Assembly (NCBI GenBank): GCA_024362935.1
Contig: JANCRA010000004.1
Coordinates: 22,696,121 to 22,760,120 of the forward strand
Reading direction: 5' to 3'
Length of the DNA stretch: 64,000 nucleotides
Origin: Setophaga petechia
Lineage: Eukaryota; Chordata; Aves; Passeriformes; Parulidae
Shown: in pieces, positions 1-13,489 of the stretch
How positions within the stretch are numbered: position 1 is the stretch's first letter
How the letters are laid out: each line of letters opens with the position of its first letter
Made by a program: the position numbers and the translations under genes
The notes under the pieces: model-generated
Seen by the model: the letters and a program-made list of their open reading frames with translations, nothing else
Told to the model about the DNA's origin: nothing
The model's database searches: none

Positions 1-19
1 TAATAGTTTTACAGTTCCA

Positions 20-114
20 GTGGTATCTAGTGGAAGATATCTCTGCCTATGTCAGGGGGAGTGGAACTAGATGAACTTTAAGATCTCTTCCAGCCCACTC
101 TATTCTGTGATTCT
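20..114 (+). mobile_element. CR1 LINE 3' end fragment
   Basis: The stretch matches the end of the avian CR1 3' untranslated region: a segment resembling 'atctagtggaagatatctc', then 'ggaactagatga', then 'ttccagcccactctattctg' and the terminal 'tgtgattct'. The orientation is +. The 5' limit is approximate because the window begins near it, and the copy is moderately diverged and heavily 5'-truncated, as is usual for CR1. It has no coding capacity. Confidence 0.8.
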
Positions 115-1975
115 ACTTCAAGTACTTCTCTGAATTTTTTGCCCTGATAACTGTTTGTCTTAGTGGTGGCATAACCTCTGTAGTTCAGTGTAGCAGAAAT
201 GGTTTTGGGCATAATGTCAAAAGCAGGTGTCCATATTCCTTTTGTTTATGGTATAGTTTTTAAATATAACTGAAATATGTAACAAATAATAAATAGAACT
301 CTAATAGTGATTTCTTGCCTGTATGGATAGGATTTTGGCATAAAAATTTGCTTCCTTAGCCTCGGACAGGTGCATAACACTCTGGAATTGAACACTATGG
401 TGTTATGGCTAAGAAAGTAATATGCAAATGTCAGACAAGTTGAAGTTATAGTCCCCATACTAAACTTGAATTGGTCTCTTTATGGTTATGTAGTTGTATG
501 GTATGCTGTATTGCCAACTCCAAATGTTAAATCATGACAGTTACTGGAATACCATGAGATTGGCTGAAGATTAATAATGAGATAAACATAGTAAGTTTAG
601 AGTTCCTTTTACTTCCATTCTCCTTTTAAGCTGCCAAACTGTTCATGTCTCATGCTTCTTAGATTTCTCGCTTCTTTCTTCCATAGTTGGTTTGTTTTGC
701 AAGTAAGGAAGAAAACATACCAAGATTCAGAATAAAGCCAATGTAGCTGAGTATGAGATATGCTGACAATTTTTTGTTGTAATTTCCTGCTCTTAGAAAA
801 TGTGTGAGGTGTACTCTTCTAAAGAAAAATAGTACCAAACTGAAAATATAGAAAGAATCTTTCTGGAACTTCTTGTTAAGTTTTTGTGTTGTAAGGTGGC
901 AGAGATAGGGTGGTGACAGATATTCATGTGTTAGAAGAAAGTGGAGAACATAGTTTTGAGTGGTGATCTTCTAAGTTGGCCTCTCTTTTGGTCTATTTAA
1001 ATAGCTTCTCTGCAGAGTCACACACAGACAGAGGTTTTTGACATTTGCTGCATGAGATTCTAATTCTTCAAAGAAGAAAAACTTTTCACTGTTAGTTTGG
1101 GATGTGAAACATTGGCACTAAGAACATGGGCTTTTCTTTTTTCTTGTGTTTGCTTAAAAAACCTTGGCAGAACACCTCGCAATTGAGCAGAAGTAAAAGT
1201 TTGTCCCCTTCATGTTAAAAAGAATCTATGTAACACTAGGCCCTGATGCTAGATTTTGTTTGGTATTGTATTACTTAAGTGTGTGCATGTTCTGTATGAT
1301 TACAGATGGCATTTAATTTTTAAAAATGCTACTCTCTATCTAAAGTATAGGAAATCTCTTTTGTGTTACTCTGTCTGCTTATGGGTGTGGCTTGGCTGTT
1401 TAAAGACTTCAGAACCCCCTCTGGTCCCGTTCATGCTTACCCCAGAAAGAAGTTATTGCCGTAGGACTGAGTTGCCAGTGAAGGAGTAGCACCGCAGAGA
1501 GGGCAGGATGGAGCTGCTGCTGAGACATCACCTGTGTTTCTATTACAGATGTAGCCCATGGTGCACATACACTACAGCAAAAGGGTGCTTCTGAGGGCAA
1601 AGGGGATCTTAGCCCCTTGTCTTTTCTGACTTTGAACCCTTAACCAACAAGTCAGAACAAGGCCAATGCATGCTTCTCTGCAAATACCTAATAAAATATG
1701 GTGGTACGTATTGGCAGTGACAGTAAACGCTTTTGAAATTTAACACTGACCATTTTAATACCAGGAACAACAGCAAAAAGGTATAGCTTGGGTCTTTTGT
1801 GTCCTCAAGGCAATTGGTTTCCTCAGAACTCAGGAGTGCCCATGGGGTTACAGCAACAGACTCAGTTGTGGATGAGGGAGGAGCAGGTAACCTGCTGAAC
1901 TGGCACAGTGGTGAGATCCTTGTAGAGGGTGGAAGAACGCTTGCTTGATAGTGCATAGACCTCAGACCTGGCAAA

Positions 1976-1992
1976 GTTAGGGTTAGGGTTAC
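1976..1992 (+). repeat. short telomere-like repeat
   Basis: AGTTAGGGTTAGGGTTA, about two and a half TTAGGG units. Too short to suggest a telomere fusion scar with confidence. Confidence 0.7.
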
Positions 1993-2572
1993 AGGATGTT
2001 ACTGATGGTTGCTCCATGGCTGGAGCTATCATTTACCATGTTAACTTGACAGTATTATTTAAAATTATTCATAAGGCAAACTTGAGTGAGCTTTTAGCTG
2101 GGGGTTAAGGAGGCGAAAGAAGAAGTATAATCAAAATGCTTTCTCAAATCTTTTTGCTTCTTGGCATGAGAGGCGGATCTTCAGTTTTGCACATTCCTTA
2201 TAATGAGATAGACAATAGGAGTTCTAGATTAAAATATTTGGATATCTCATTAATCTCTCTTTCTTAGTAACTTATGTGTGCTAGTAAACCAATTTCTCCT
2301 ATATATCATGCAATTCAAATGTTACTTTTAAAAACCAGTGGGAAAATAGAGAAATCTTTGAGCAAAGTTTTTATCTTGGATAGCTGCTTTTCTCCTTTTC
2401 TACCCTTCTGCGGGGGTAAATAAGAAGTTCTCAGCCATGCTTCATATCTGAAATGATTCTCGACTTCTTTTTGATGACACAGTGCTGTTTTCCAATTACA
2501 CTTTCCTATTAATAAGTGCAACGGAGACAAAATAACTAGTACTGTATTTTCACCTGTCTGCCTTGAGAGGTC

Positions 2573-2685
2573 CTGTGTTGGGTTTGAGGTGGACTAGCCA
2601 CTATCTTGCCCCTTGACAGCCAAGAAGCCAGTGACCGCATGGACTCTATGCGGGTGTTTGACGCTAGCAGCTGAGCCAAACTGTG
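2573..2685 (+). mobile_element. possible diverged LTR fragment
   Basis: The segment begins TGTGTTGGGTTTG, continues with a GACAGCCAAGAAGCCAGTGA-like part and ends AGCTGAGCCAAACTG. The order loosely resembles the 5' part of another common bird LTR type. A small hairpin with arms CCGCAT (2635-2640) and ATGCGG (2648-2653) lies within it. The match is partial and could be chance. Confidence 0.25.
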
Positions 2686-4800
2686 TCATGGTTTTGGTTC
2701 AGAGGGATGTGAATCTCCACTGTGTTTTTATGGTGACTGCAGGAGGAAAAAGTTCAGTATTCATCCTTCATGAAGTACTGTGGATCTGCAGAGAAAAGTC
2801 AGTGTTGCTGTTTGTTCTGGTTTGTGCTCTAGATACCTGCTGATGCTTATCCAGGGGCTTGCTTGCCTCAGATCTAGGGAAGAGGCCATTTTTAATTTAA
2901 GGCATGTAACAAATTACTGGCTGGGGTTTCTCCAACTGCGAGTTTGTGAGCTCTGCAGCCCTTTGCAACAGTCTTGTGACATTTCTGTCTCTCTACTGAA
3001 TGGTAATGATATGTACGTGATGGGGCATGATCTAAGATTTAGTTACTTAACATCCATTATTAGATGAGAGATTCTAGAGAATCACTGAATATTGAATGAA
3101 GATGTATTTGCTGTGGAAGTAAGAGGACTCCTTGCAAACCCATGTTCACTGTGTAACAAGGTCTAGTAGTACCTTAACTGTTTTGGAGTCTCCTTTGTCC
3201 TTATGCTCCAGAGGTTACCAGGAGATATAACACCACAGATACCTGAGGAGTCCTCCTATCTGCTATTCTGTTAATTGTATTTGGAGATCGAAGTTGGAAA
3301 TAGCAGTCAGGTCTTTGTGGTAACATTTGGAGAAGGAAAGAAAAGAGTGCAAGACCAAACCAGGCCACGACACTTACATTTTCCATTTCATGGAGAAGGC
3401 AAAGAAAAGGGAATGTTTGGAGGAAGCTGTTAATTTGGTTTTCTTCTCACATCTCCTACTTCCCTGCAGTGCCATTTACTCTGTATGAGAACCATCCACT
3501 TTCTTACTGCCCTCTTTGAAAGATGGCACTGTGCTGATGTGTAAAAGAGAGTCAGCTACAACACCACTAATGTTGGGTTTCTGTAATTTTGTAGGGCATG
3601 TGACTAGATACAAAGTAAGTGCCTCTTGAAATACACATCCACAGTCTTGAATAACACAAGGTTTGAAAAACTTTGGGCATAAAACACTCCCTGAATGCTT
3701 GTCTCAGTGTGATAACAAAGAATAGATTGTCTTTTCTTGTACTCAATTTGACAAGTAGACCTTTCTGTCCTGGTTGCAGAAGGCTGTTGCAGTCTGAATA
3801 TTTGCTTATTTACAGTTTTTATCAATACTTTCTAATTTCTGCTGGAAAGGTGTATGTGTTTTCTGTCTCTTCTTAAACAATATCTAAAACAACAGCAAAA
3901 TCAAGCATTGATGAGGTTTTCCTGCTTATTTGCTGTATTAAATATCCTTGGCTACTTCATCCAAATGTCAAGGGACTTTTTATGTCAGAGTTATTTTTTA
4001 ACGTATTTATTCTTGAAAAGCAAATTGTGTATAAACTCTTGGTTTAATTAATTCAAGAGTGATACCCTGCTTCCTTTGCACCTTCCTGCTTTAAGTCTTT
4101 TCCAGAGGTGGAAAACAAAGCTAATAATGTGTCTTGAATGCAAAGAATATAAATAGAATATTTTCCATTGGTATCTACAAGGCAGTTAGTTTTCTTACCC
4201 CAACAAAGTTCCCTGGTTTATCTCTATAGACTAGTGACACCAAAAATGCTTCTTGTTTCAGTTGTTGACAGCATAAGAAAAAGTCTTACAACTGTGTGCC
4301 TGTGACATCCTAGAAATTTCTGGGGCATGGTTTCTTTCTGACATCTTTTCTAAAACCACAATCTACCAAGGATGAAAATTGTTCTTGTTCTTAGGTTTGA
4401 TCATGTATTTAGAGATGCAAAGAGGAACAACACCACAAGACTGTACAAGAAGAAGGCTCCCCTGAGCATACATGTGGTTGCTTTTTTCTTTCTGAGGTTG
4501 TAGATTTCTGTTTCAGGATGAGTTTTCAAGCATGTATACAAGATGCTTCCAAAACTAATATTAGCAGCCTTGCTATTATACACATAAAGAGCCTTCGTCC
4601 ATAGAAAGACATGAGACTTTTCTTTGCAGATACAAACCTCTAGCTTCTTTGCATTTGCAACTTTTTTTTTCAAATATTCCTTCAGTCAAATGGACATAGA
4701 GGCCTTATGAATGTAGGAATTATCTTTTGTCCTTTGTTTAGTTGCTGTTAGCTCTATTTTTGTGCTGGGAACTCAGGTGTATATTTTGTCTGAAGCCTTG

Positions 4801-4844
4801 ATTTTTAACATCTCTTTGTGTAGAATTTTTAACATCTCTTTGTG
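4801..4844. repeat. 24-bp tandem duplication
   Basis: The 20-mer ATTTTTAACATCTCTTTGTG occurs at 4801-4820 and again at 4825-4844 with no mismatch, separated by TAGA. A recent local duplication. Confidence 0.92.
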
Positions 4845-5104
4845 AAAGAATCTGGGGTAATCTTAGTTTACACATTTTGAAAGAAAAATGCAGCTGTAAG
4901 TATGCACTGCATTAAGGGTCAAGAGGGTTTTTTTTCAAGCCTGTGACAGACCTGGAGGGCCTGAAAATCTGTAGACAGAGGAAATGCCTCTCTGTATTAA
5001 TGTAAAGCAAGGCAGAAAGCTCTCAGGTGGATGAGATGCAGCTGCCAGGATCTGGGGCTTGGAGGGAAACTGGTGCAAGTTTCTAGACTATATTGTCAAA
5101 GGAT

Positions 5105-5250
5105 TCCCTTGAGACCTTGGATAAGCTACTTTGACTGCTCTCTGCAGCAAGATGGGAGCAATGATGTGGGCACTTTTGCACCACTGGGCTGCAGGACGAG
5201 AGCAGACAAGTGCTTGATGTGTGTGGTGTAAGTGACTCAGCACGGTACCA
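5105..5250 (+). repeat. possible MIR/L2-like ancient repeat
   Basis: The order 'gagaccttggataagctact ... tctctgcagcaagatgggag caatgatg ... gggctgcaggacgagagc' resembles the 'ccttgggcaagtcacttaac ... tctgtaaaatggggataatg' consensus of ancient amniote SINE/LINE2 tails. It is highly diverged, so the call is tentative. Confidence 0.35.
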
Positions 5251-5329
5251 AAGAAATCTAGCACACATGGAGGGTACTTCATAGGGGGATGTTGATGTTG
5301 CAGGAATGGCAATCAGGCACCAATGACAA

Positions 5330-5369
5330 TGACTTCAGGCACCAATCTCTCATTTGGTGCCTGAAGTCA
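5330..5369. repeat. perfect 16-bp inverted repeat with 8-nt loop
   Basis: The left arm TGACTTCAGGCACCAA (5330-5345) is the exact reverse complement of the right arm TTGGTGCCTGAAGTCA (5354-5369). A partial direct copy (CAGGCACCAAT) lies just upstream at 5314-5324 and a small CACCAA/TTGGTG inverted repeat just downstream. It may be a remnant of an ancient repeat with alternating aggcacc motifs, or a small foldback. Confidence 0.9.
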
Positions 5370-8300
5370 CCAAAGTTGGTGCTGTTGGAACACATTGCCT
5401 TGGCTTAGTAGTTTCAGAATCACTTTTCAAAGAGTGGTACCTAATGCTTATATCAAAGTAGAAGCATAGTATGAATTTTTCTTAAACAAGCTGCAGAAGG
5501 CAGGACTCTTGATTCATCTCAGCTCAGCTGGTTTTTTTTTGTCTACTCAAGACCCATGTTTCTTCCGTCCCAGGAAAATGACTGATATACCCAGCAGAAA
5601 ACACTGTGGTTTGTGTGAGATTCTTAATGGTCCACTAAAGCTGAAAGAGGAGAGGTGTAGTTTGTGCTATCCACCCTGGAAAGACTCTGGTCAGCTGGAT
5701 GGTTTGTATTGGGTTACAGTCCCTGCCCTAAACCTATTTACATGGTTTACTCTGTGGTGTTTTTTCATGTACATTGGTTCTAAACAGGAACTGGGATAGA
5801 TACTTTCCTTCTCCAAGGGAAGAACTGGGCATATTTCCACTTTTCACAGAAACCTATTAGACAGGGAAAGAGAACTAAAGAAAGAATATAGGTAATGTGT
5901 AAATTGGTCTGACTAAGCTCTTTAACCACTATGCTATTACACAGAAGTCTGTCTGATCTCCACTCCTTTTTTTTTTTTTTAATGTGTTGCTGCTGTATTT
6001 TATGTCTGAATAACATGCTAGCAGAGATTCTCAGCTGTCTGGGGAACATGGCTGGAGAAGGACTGAGTTGCAGGGACCAGGTTTTTGCAGGGCTGAGTTT
6101 TGAGCTGTGTGACAAAGAACTCCATAATTTTTAAGCCAAAGACTCAGCAGGGTAGCTTCAGTACTGAAGATGGAAACTCATATACGCTTTTGGTGACTTC
6201 ATCACTGTGTCATTCCTGAGTGGGGAGACTAGGGCCTGAAGACTGTAGTTTGGGATTTTTCTGGTAATATGCTCTGGTTTTTCTAGGATGCAAAGCTACA
6301 TTTACATAGCTGTAAGTAGGGGTAGAAGCCCCCATGTGCTTAGGTATTCTAGAAAATCCTCTTGAGTATCTGTCTCTTGCTAACATTCTGCAGAATTACA
6401 TGTCTAGTCTGTTAAGACATTTTTAAAAATCTCATTATGTATCTTCTGGAGACTTCACCTGTGGCTTTCACTGCTTCAGATCTCTATCTGGGAAGTGGAA
6501 GTAATATTGTTTCCTGAAGCATTGCCCTTACCACAGGGGATTGTTTGGAGAGCAGAGTGCCAAGAAACAGGAGGTGAGATGCTATTACATGGGAGTCACT
6601 TAGAAGTGGCTGTGTTTATCCAGTAGGGTGGTATGCTTGGGGCAGAGTGCTCTTTCCCAAACAGTTTTGTCCTCCTTTTGTTTCCCATGTGAATTCTGCT
6701 ATCTTCTGTTCCAGCTGCAATTAACTGGTTCGAGTAATGTGCCTTTCAGTGGTAGTGCAGTCAGTGCTTTGGTTTGTATTGAGGAAGTTTGCCTGTGGTA
6801 GTCCATCTTCTCAGCCTCTGTTCTCAGTTTGAACAATGGGGTAATACTGCTTTTTTACCAGGGTGGGATTTTTTGGGGAAAACCAAAATTTCTTACCTTG
6901 TGGTAGTATTCATGCGACCTATGTGCATGTGCAACCTTTCCAATGCATGTGTAGGTATGCATGAGTGGTTGCAGCCCCGTGGGATTTTGGTTCTCTGGTA
7001 CAAGCAATTACATTGTAAAGTTAGGGATAATAGGGAGTTTGATACACTTTTCTGTGCGGGCTGGTTCTATGTGGAACTATGCAGAATTAGTCTGAGGCAC
7101 GATCTTGGTGTAGCTCTCAAATAGATAGTTTCCCAATCTCTTTTTAAGCATGATTGTATTTTTACCTGCCCACTACACAATGAATTCCTCAAGGCTCTTT
7201 CTTGATTTATTTATTGCAGAGGTTGAAGGAAGGAAGGTGATGACAATGAGAGATGTCAAAAGATTAGGCAAACCAGCTTCATATTCAGTAGGGAGGATCA
7301 CAGCTTTGAGTGAATCATCACTCCTCACTATATAAATACCCTACACAAGAGAAGCTGTAAATGTAATTTGAGCATAAATGCAAGTTGAACTTCTGAGAAG
7401 AAGTACTAGTCTAAGGGCTCTCTTCAATACAATATAAAAGAAAGGTTTGATGTCTGGTTCTCTCTGCAACACTGCTCTGCTTTTCCACTTTGGTGGAGCA
7501 GTGGAATTTAGGTGGTAAAGCAGGTCTCTTTCTGTATTCAAGCATCAGTTTGCTTCTACCTGTTGTGGTTACCCTCCCTCAGAAGGGAGTCAACTTTGGA
7601 TGACTCCAAACTAACTATAAAATCTCTCAGTGTACAATCTAGGTTCTGCAGTGGATATTGAAAGTGATTCTGTATTGCTTTAGACTGCAGAAAAATGGCA
7701 TCTATTTTGAATACTTTGTTTACAGGTACAGAGTTAAAGTGGTGTTTGGTGCACGTGGTATTTAAGAGTATGACTGAAGTACACACAGGTGTGCTTGAAC
7801 AGACTTGCTCAGGTCCTTATAACTGAGGACTTGGCAGGTTTTGACTGTGCTGAGTATTTATCCAGCTCCTTGGGTTATTCTGTAGTTAGTTTAAAGCAAC
7901 TTCGGTTTTGTGTTCAGGAGCAGAAGTTATACTTGTGATGGTAAAAATAATTTTATCCCTTGTTGGTGACATAAAAAAAGACATATTTTCTCACTTCTCT
8001 TTCCCTTGCTTTCACCCACACTTGCTGTGTTATATTAGTGAAAATGGACTAATTTCAATATATAAATCAGTAATTTTGAACTGATTTCACTTTATATTGA
8101 AGTATACTATTTTCCAACTTATTCTCACATCTTCTCTGAAGCTCACACAAAGGAAGCACAGTCTGAGCTATCTGTTTGTCATCAAACCTATTTTTCATCC
8201 TACTCCTCCCAGAATTTTCTGCTTCTTTTTTGAAAAACAGATAATGATTTTACACAAGCAGTTTTGCAAACCATTGGTAGGTAGTTCAGTCATTTTAAGT

Positions 8301-10658
8301 TTCCTTTCTTGTATATTTCTGGCAAATTTCTAATGCAAACAGAATAGCACAACTAAGTCTCTAATTGTCATGGGAAGCTACTGTTACAAAAAGGAATAAC
8401 TATCATAGTTTGTGCAAAACAGATTTTCATAAAGCAGAATATATCCAACCTCTGTGTATTTTGTGGGTAAAATGTTAGGATTTGAATGAGTATTTTCCAT
8501 GTAAATGCTCGCCTGAAACCTTTTTGATTAAAAGAGTGGCAAGATTACAGACCTAGCAAGCTAAATGTGAAATTAACAAGCCCAGAGACTGCATTTTGGT
8601 AAACCATACAATTATTCCATGTCAAAAAAGCCAGAAATCCATTAAATCCACAACAGACGGGGCATGCAAATGTGGTTTTCCTGTCTCTCATTCTGTCCGC
8701 TATGACTAAAAAAAAATACATTGTTTTGTGAGTGTGGGTTTTTCTTAACACTTTTGACCACAGCATTTAATTGTATTGAGAAATTGCTGGGTAGGAAGAA
8801 GAAATGAATAATTGAAGGTAATACACAGCAAAGTTTCCAAGCACTCAGAATTCTTGTAAACGGAATTAACAAGTCCACCAAATAGATTAGTGTTTATTCT
8901 TAGTATTTTCTTTTCTGGAAGCAAACACAATCAAGGTGTGACTATCAATGAATCAGACAAACTATGGACTCCACCTGTCCTAACCTGCAGGGCTGAGGCA
9001 GGCAAAGGAAACCAAAGTTGGAAGAGAAATAGTAGTCTTGTTCCTGATGTAGAAGGACTGTTTCCTGGCTTCCAGATGGGTTTGGAAGAAAATAAACTTG
9101 AGTTCGGCAGTCACATTGTATTTCTTGTTTTTATGGGTGGCTTCTCATTGCGGCTTTTATCAGTTTATTGATTGGTTTTGTGTAGTTCATTAAAACCTGT
9201 AAGACCACAATACTTGCTGGAGAAACTTAATTTTCTTTCCTTACAGACTGTTGTATGTTGCCACTGGTTGCAGTGTTTTCTGCATGTATCAGGACTGTAA
9301 AGTGTAAGTTTTTTAGGTGTAACTGGAACAGCTGTCACAGTCTTTGCAGTTCTCAACTCTGGTAGCATGTTGGTTTCTAAGTGATTAACATTTGAAGTAT
9401 GCTGCTCCAGAGTAAGCAGTGTAGCCATAATACAGAGTGGATGCAAGATAACAGGTACCTATAGCTACTTATGAGTCTTCCTCTATATGTATTTGCAGAC
9501 AAAAGTGAATTTCTGACAAGGATCAGAAGTGGACATTGACGGTTCCATTTTGTAGTGAGGAAAATTATTGCAGTGTTTATGGTAACATTATTTTTTAAAA
9601 ATCAGGACCCTCTTTTGTGAGCACAATATATGTAAATGTTAAAAGCATGGTTTCTTTTAGATTAAAATGCTAGATATTTTCGCCTTTTCAATGAAATCTT
9701 ACCCCCATAATATTTTTTCAGAGCAGTTAAGGCCACCACCTAAAGTTTAACACAGACCGAACATGTTTTTGCTCTCTCAATCTTTTCTTGTCTTTGTTTA
9801 ATTTTTCATGATGTAGCATTAAAACTACTGATCTGCAGTATTCCTTTCTGACTAGTTTTCCTGTCACCCCTGTGAAACAAAGTGTAAAAAATCTTGTGAT
9901 GTAAATAAATACATAGGAGACTTTTCTTCACCTAACTAAATTACAACTAGAGTCTAAAACCAATATATGCATATAGCTGCAAAGACAGGCTCAGACTGGC
10001 TTATGCCATTTCCAGCAGGTGCAGAACTGTGGTCAGACTCTTTGGCAGAGAGTATGAGGGCAGAAATTGAGTAATAAAAGATTGTGCATGTGCTATTGTC
10101 TTTCAGCAGTTATGGGAAAGATTAAAATGGGAAATTCTGAACTAATTGCAGCCAGGGAACAGATGCAAAATACTGAACTTCGAGCTGAAGCTGCCTTAGT
10201 GTGGTGCCGTAGGTCTGTAAGTTTAAAACTTTTTTTTCTGTATTTTATTTAACTGTGAAGCCACAGTTTAAAAATTGGTAGAGAGTGGTGGAAAGTTCTC
10301 ATCCCTGTGTAATGAGGACATATTTCACAAAAAAAAGTATTGCTGTGAAATGCTGAGGATTGCTTGTAGGTGAAGACATAGTACCTTAAAGAGGACTTCA
10401 GAGCTCTACTGACGGAAACAGCATTTCCTGCGGCAGTGTCCTTTTACTCATTTCTGTCTGATTTTTCAGCGTTTCCTGCTGCCTTTGAGGAAGGGAAATT
10501 GAAGCCAGTCTTTGTCATTTCAAGTTCCACTTGCAGCCTTTTATTGGATGCTCTGCAGGTACATATATCAGGGCAGGGCGGGATGCAGCTTCATGGCTGC
10601 CTGAGAAACTGAAGAACTTTGGTATTGCCCAGGCTGTGCATTTCTGTTTCCCTGCTTG

Positions 10659-10742
10659 CTGATGTAAGTTGATTTTAACAAAATACCATCAACTTCATCA
10701 GGCGACAGGCCTGATGCATGTTATGCATGTTTATATGTCGCC
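10659..10742. repeat. two adjoining inverted repeats
   Basis: The first pair is CTGATGTAAGTTGAT (10659-10673) against ATCAACTTCATCAG (10688-10701), pairing along 14 bp with one bulged base. The second pair, GGCGACA (10701-10707) and TGTCGCC (10736-10742), is perfect, CpG-containing, and shares its first base with the first pair. Two ATGCATGT copies lie inside the second loop. The structure suggests either paired factor sites or RNA hairpins. Confidence 0.85.
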
Positions 10743-13489
10743 CTAGTTGACTTGCTTTTCACTGTCTTAATCATGAATGATTCAGGATGTATCCTCACGT
10801 GCTCAGTTCAGCTCCGTGTGATTCTTGAGACATTAAATAAAAGCTGTGTCTTATCAATTCACTTCAGCAGCCCACAGAGCAGTATGTGCATTAGAAAATT
10901 GATTTTGAGAAGTCTTCCACTCCAGTTTATTGCTTGTGCTGTTGTTTGTAGTATTTTTTGCAAAACAGACAACTAAATTAACTTGCAAAGGGAAAGTTAC
11001 ATCACTTTATGAGCTTTGCTGAGATGTAAAAAATTGGTAGGAGAGTGAGGTGGAGAATGGTACTTGTAGTTATTTGGCAGTCTGGTGGTGGTTGTTACTT
11101 GTATGTGCATTGCTAAAATTGTTTCTCCTAAACATCAGCAATTTGGCTTGATGAAGAAGATCTTTTTTATTTAGTGTCCTTCTTACAATAGAAGTAAGAA
11201 GTTCTTTTCCCTCTACTTGCTTTGGCTACAAGGGTAGGCTCTTTGTGTCTTGGTTTCTAAACAACATTCCTTTAGGGCTGAAAAGAAATTTTATATTCAA
11301 GGCTTGTAGTATTTCCTCTAATTCTGTAGAACTGAAGTAAGCATTTCCAGACAAAAGTCTGTGATTAAAACAAAACACATTCTTCTTTATGAATGAAGAG
11401 TTAATTTTCTGTGAAATACTAAGATTAGCTTTTTTGCTTGCTTTATTCAGAATCATGATATGTTTCATACAGTGTAATAATGTTTTTTTGTTCTCACTAA
11501 TTTGTGAAATGCTTGTTTAGGGTGTGTGCATGTGTTCTTGGTAAGCACTTAATAAACTAGATTGATCTTTTTGGTGAAGGCTGCATTGTGTAGAACAAAT
11601 TAAACCTGAAATAACAGTTGTTGCAGATTATTTTTCTGAAAGTGTAATTGCATATATTCTTCTTCCTACTGGCTGCTGAAATGGGTTTCCCAATAATGTT
11701 TTATTATTCTGGTTTATTTCAACAATACATATATAGTAGTTTTGTTTCCATTCCACTGACAAACCTAGAGCCTCCAGTGGTAATTCTTTACCAGCAATTT
11801 TTTGTAATTGTAATAACCATGGAACTTTGTGAAATATAGTGGAAATATTTTCCCAAAGTTTATGTGCTATAAATAAAATCCCAATTTTCTTTTTTCCACA
11901 GAATCAGTTATGGGTTTTTTCCCCGGGAAAAAGGGAGTGCAAATAGATATTTTTGAGCAACAAATTTATTCTGAACTCTCTATCTATTAGAACATTTCTG
12001 AGTACTTTAATAACTGGAGTTTATATGACTCTTGCTTCTTTTTTAATCTCCATCAGTGCTAAGAATTGGGACATATGCTAAAATGCTAATTAAGGCATGT
12101 GAACATATTTAACTGAGTGCTTATGCCCTATTTTAGCTGTGTGTGGCAAGGGTAAATTGACTTAAGCCATTATGTTGCCATCCTGAAAGGGATTTAGGAT
12201 TCTAATGGTCCATCACATGCTCCTCTTTTCCTGCAGCTGATAGCTATGGAGCCATGGTTGTACTCCAAGGACCAGCATTACTGGGTCACCTCAAGTGGCC
12301 TGAGGTATAGTCTCATCTACAGACTTATCTTTGAACATTTTTCAGAACGCTTTATAGGCACTTCTAAACTTAAGGTGTTTGGTTTTTGGGTGTATTTAGG
12401 AAATAAAGTACCATTTAACTTTCAGGTCAAAAAGATTTCACTGTCTCAATCAGAAACTTAAGCTTTTGCTCTTGTGTTGAATCCCTGCAACAATGCTGAG
12501 GGGACTGTTAACTGATATGGGTCTTCATAACTTTACTGGGATCAGATTCTGGCACAGTGATTTATTATCATCTCTTCATATGCAGAAAAAAGGAAAAAAA
12601 TTAACATTGTAGTTAATAAATATTTAATCTTTCTCTTTTTAAAATGATGCCACGTAAGTGTCAATGAAAAGAGATCAAAATTTTTAAAACAGTGTCTTGT
12701 AGGTGTCTCCCAAAGGATGCAAACAATACAAGCTTGCATTGCATAAGCAAAAAGGCGATTTGAGCACAAGCCTTTTCTTTCTGCCTTTCCTTCATTTTTT
12801 CTGGTTCCATGCTGGTGTGTTTTTATGCAAAACCCAGCATCTTTTGTGTTCAGGGAAAGGAGTAATAGAAGTGTCGGTGTTTGTTAACAGATTTGACAAA
12901 CTGTGGCAGCAAAAGCTATCTTTTTTATATTTTGGCATGAGCAGTCACCCTTTTATTGGGCCATTAATGCTATTTCAGAGCGTCACGCTGTATCCACAGG
13001 CAATAATTTAGCAGTTGTTTATCAGGAGCTTTCATAAAGCTTTGAATAGTATTATAACATTCAGTAACACTAACAACAGCATTTCAGAAAACGTGCCAGT
13101 TTACATGGGATATCTGTGAATATAGTTGTTTGGGAATGCATGACCCACATAACCTATAAATGTAATTGGAATTTACAGTGCTGGCATAGGCTGATGGATA
13201 GCAGATTAGAGTCCTGATTAACCATGTGATTCACAGGCTGGGAATATATTGTCCTAAGAAAGATTCATTAGATGCAATCAGAATTTCAAGTGGTCAGATG
13301 AAATTCAAGTATGCTGTTTGCTTTTCTTCCCCCTCACCCCCCCTTATGTTTTTCTTTTTAGGTTGCCCTTGTACTCATTTATTTATTTATTTTTTTTCCA
13401 GAGCTGGAAAATACTACTTTGATGAATCTGTTCCTCACCCTAAAGCTGTCTGTCTGTTATTCATCAGAAAGCAGGTCGCAGTTCAGTGA

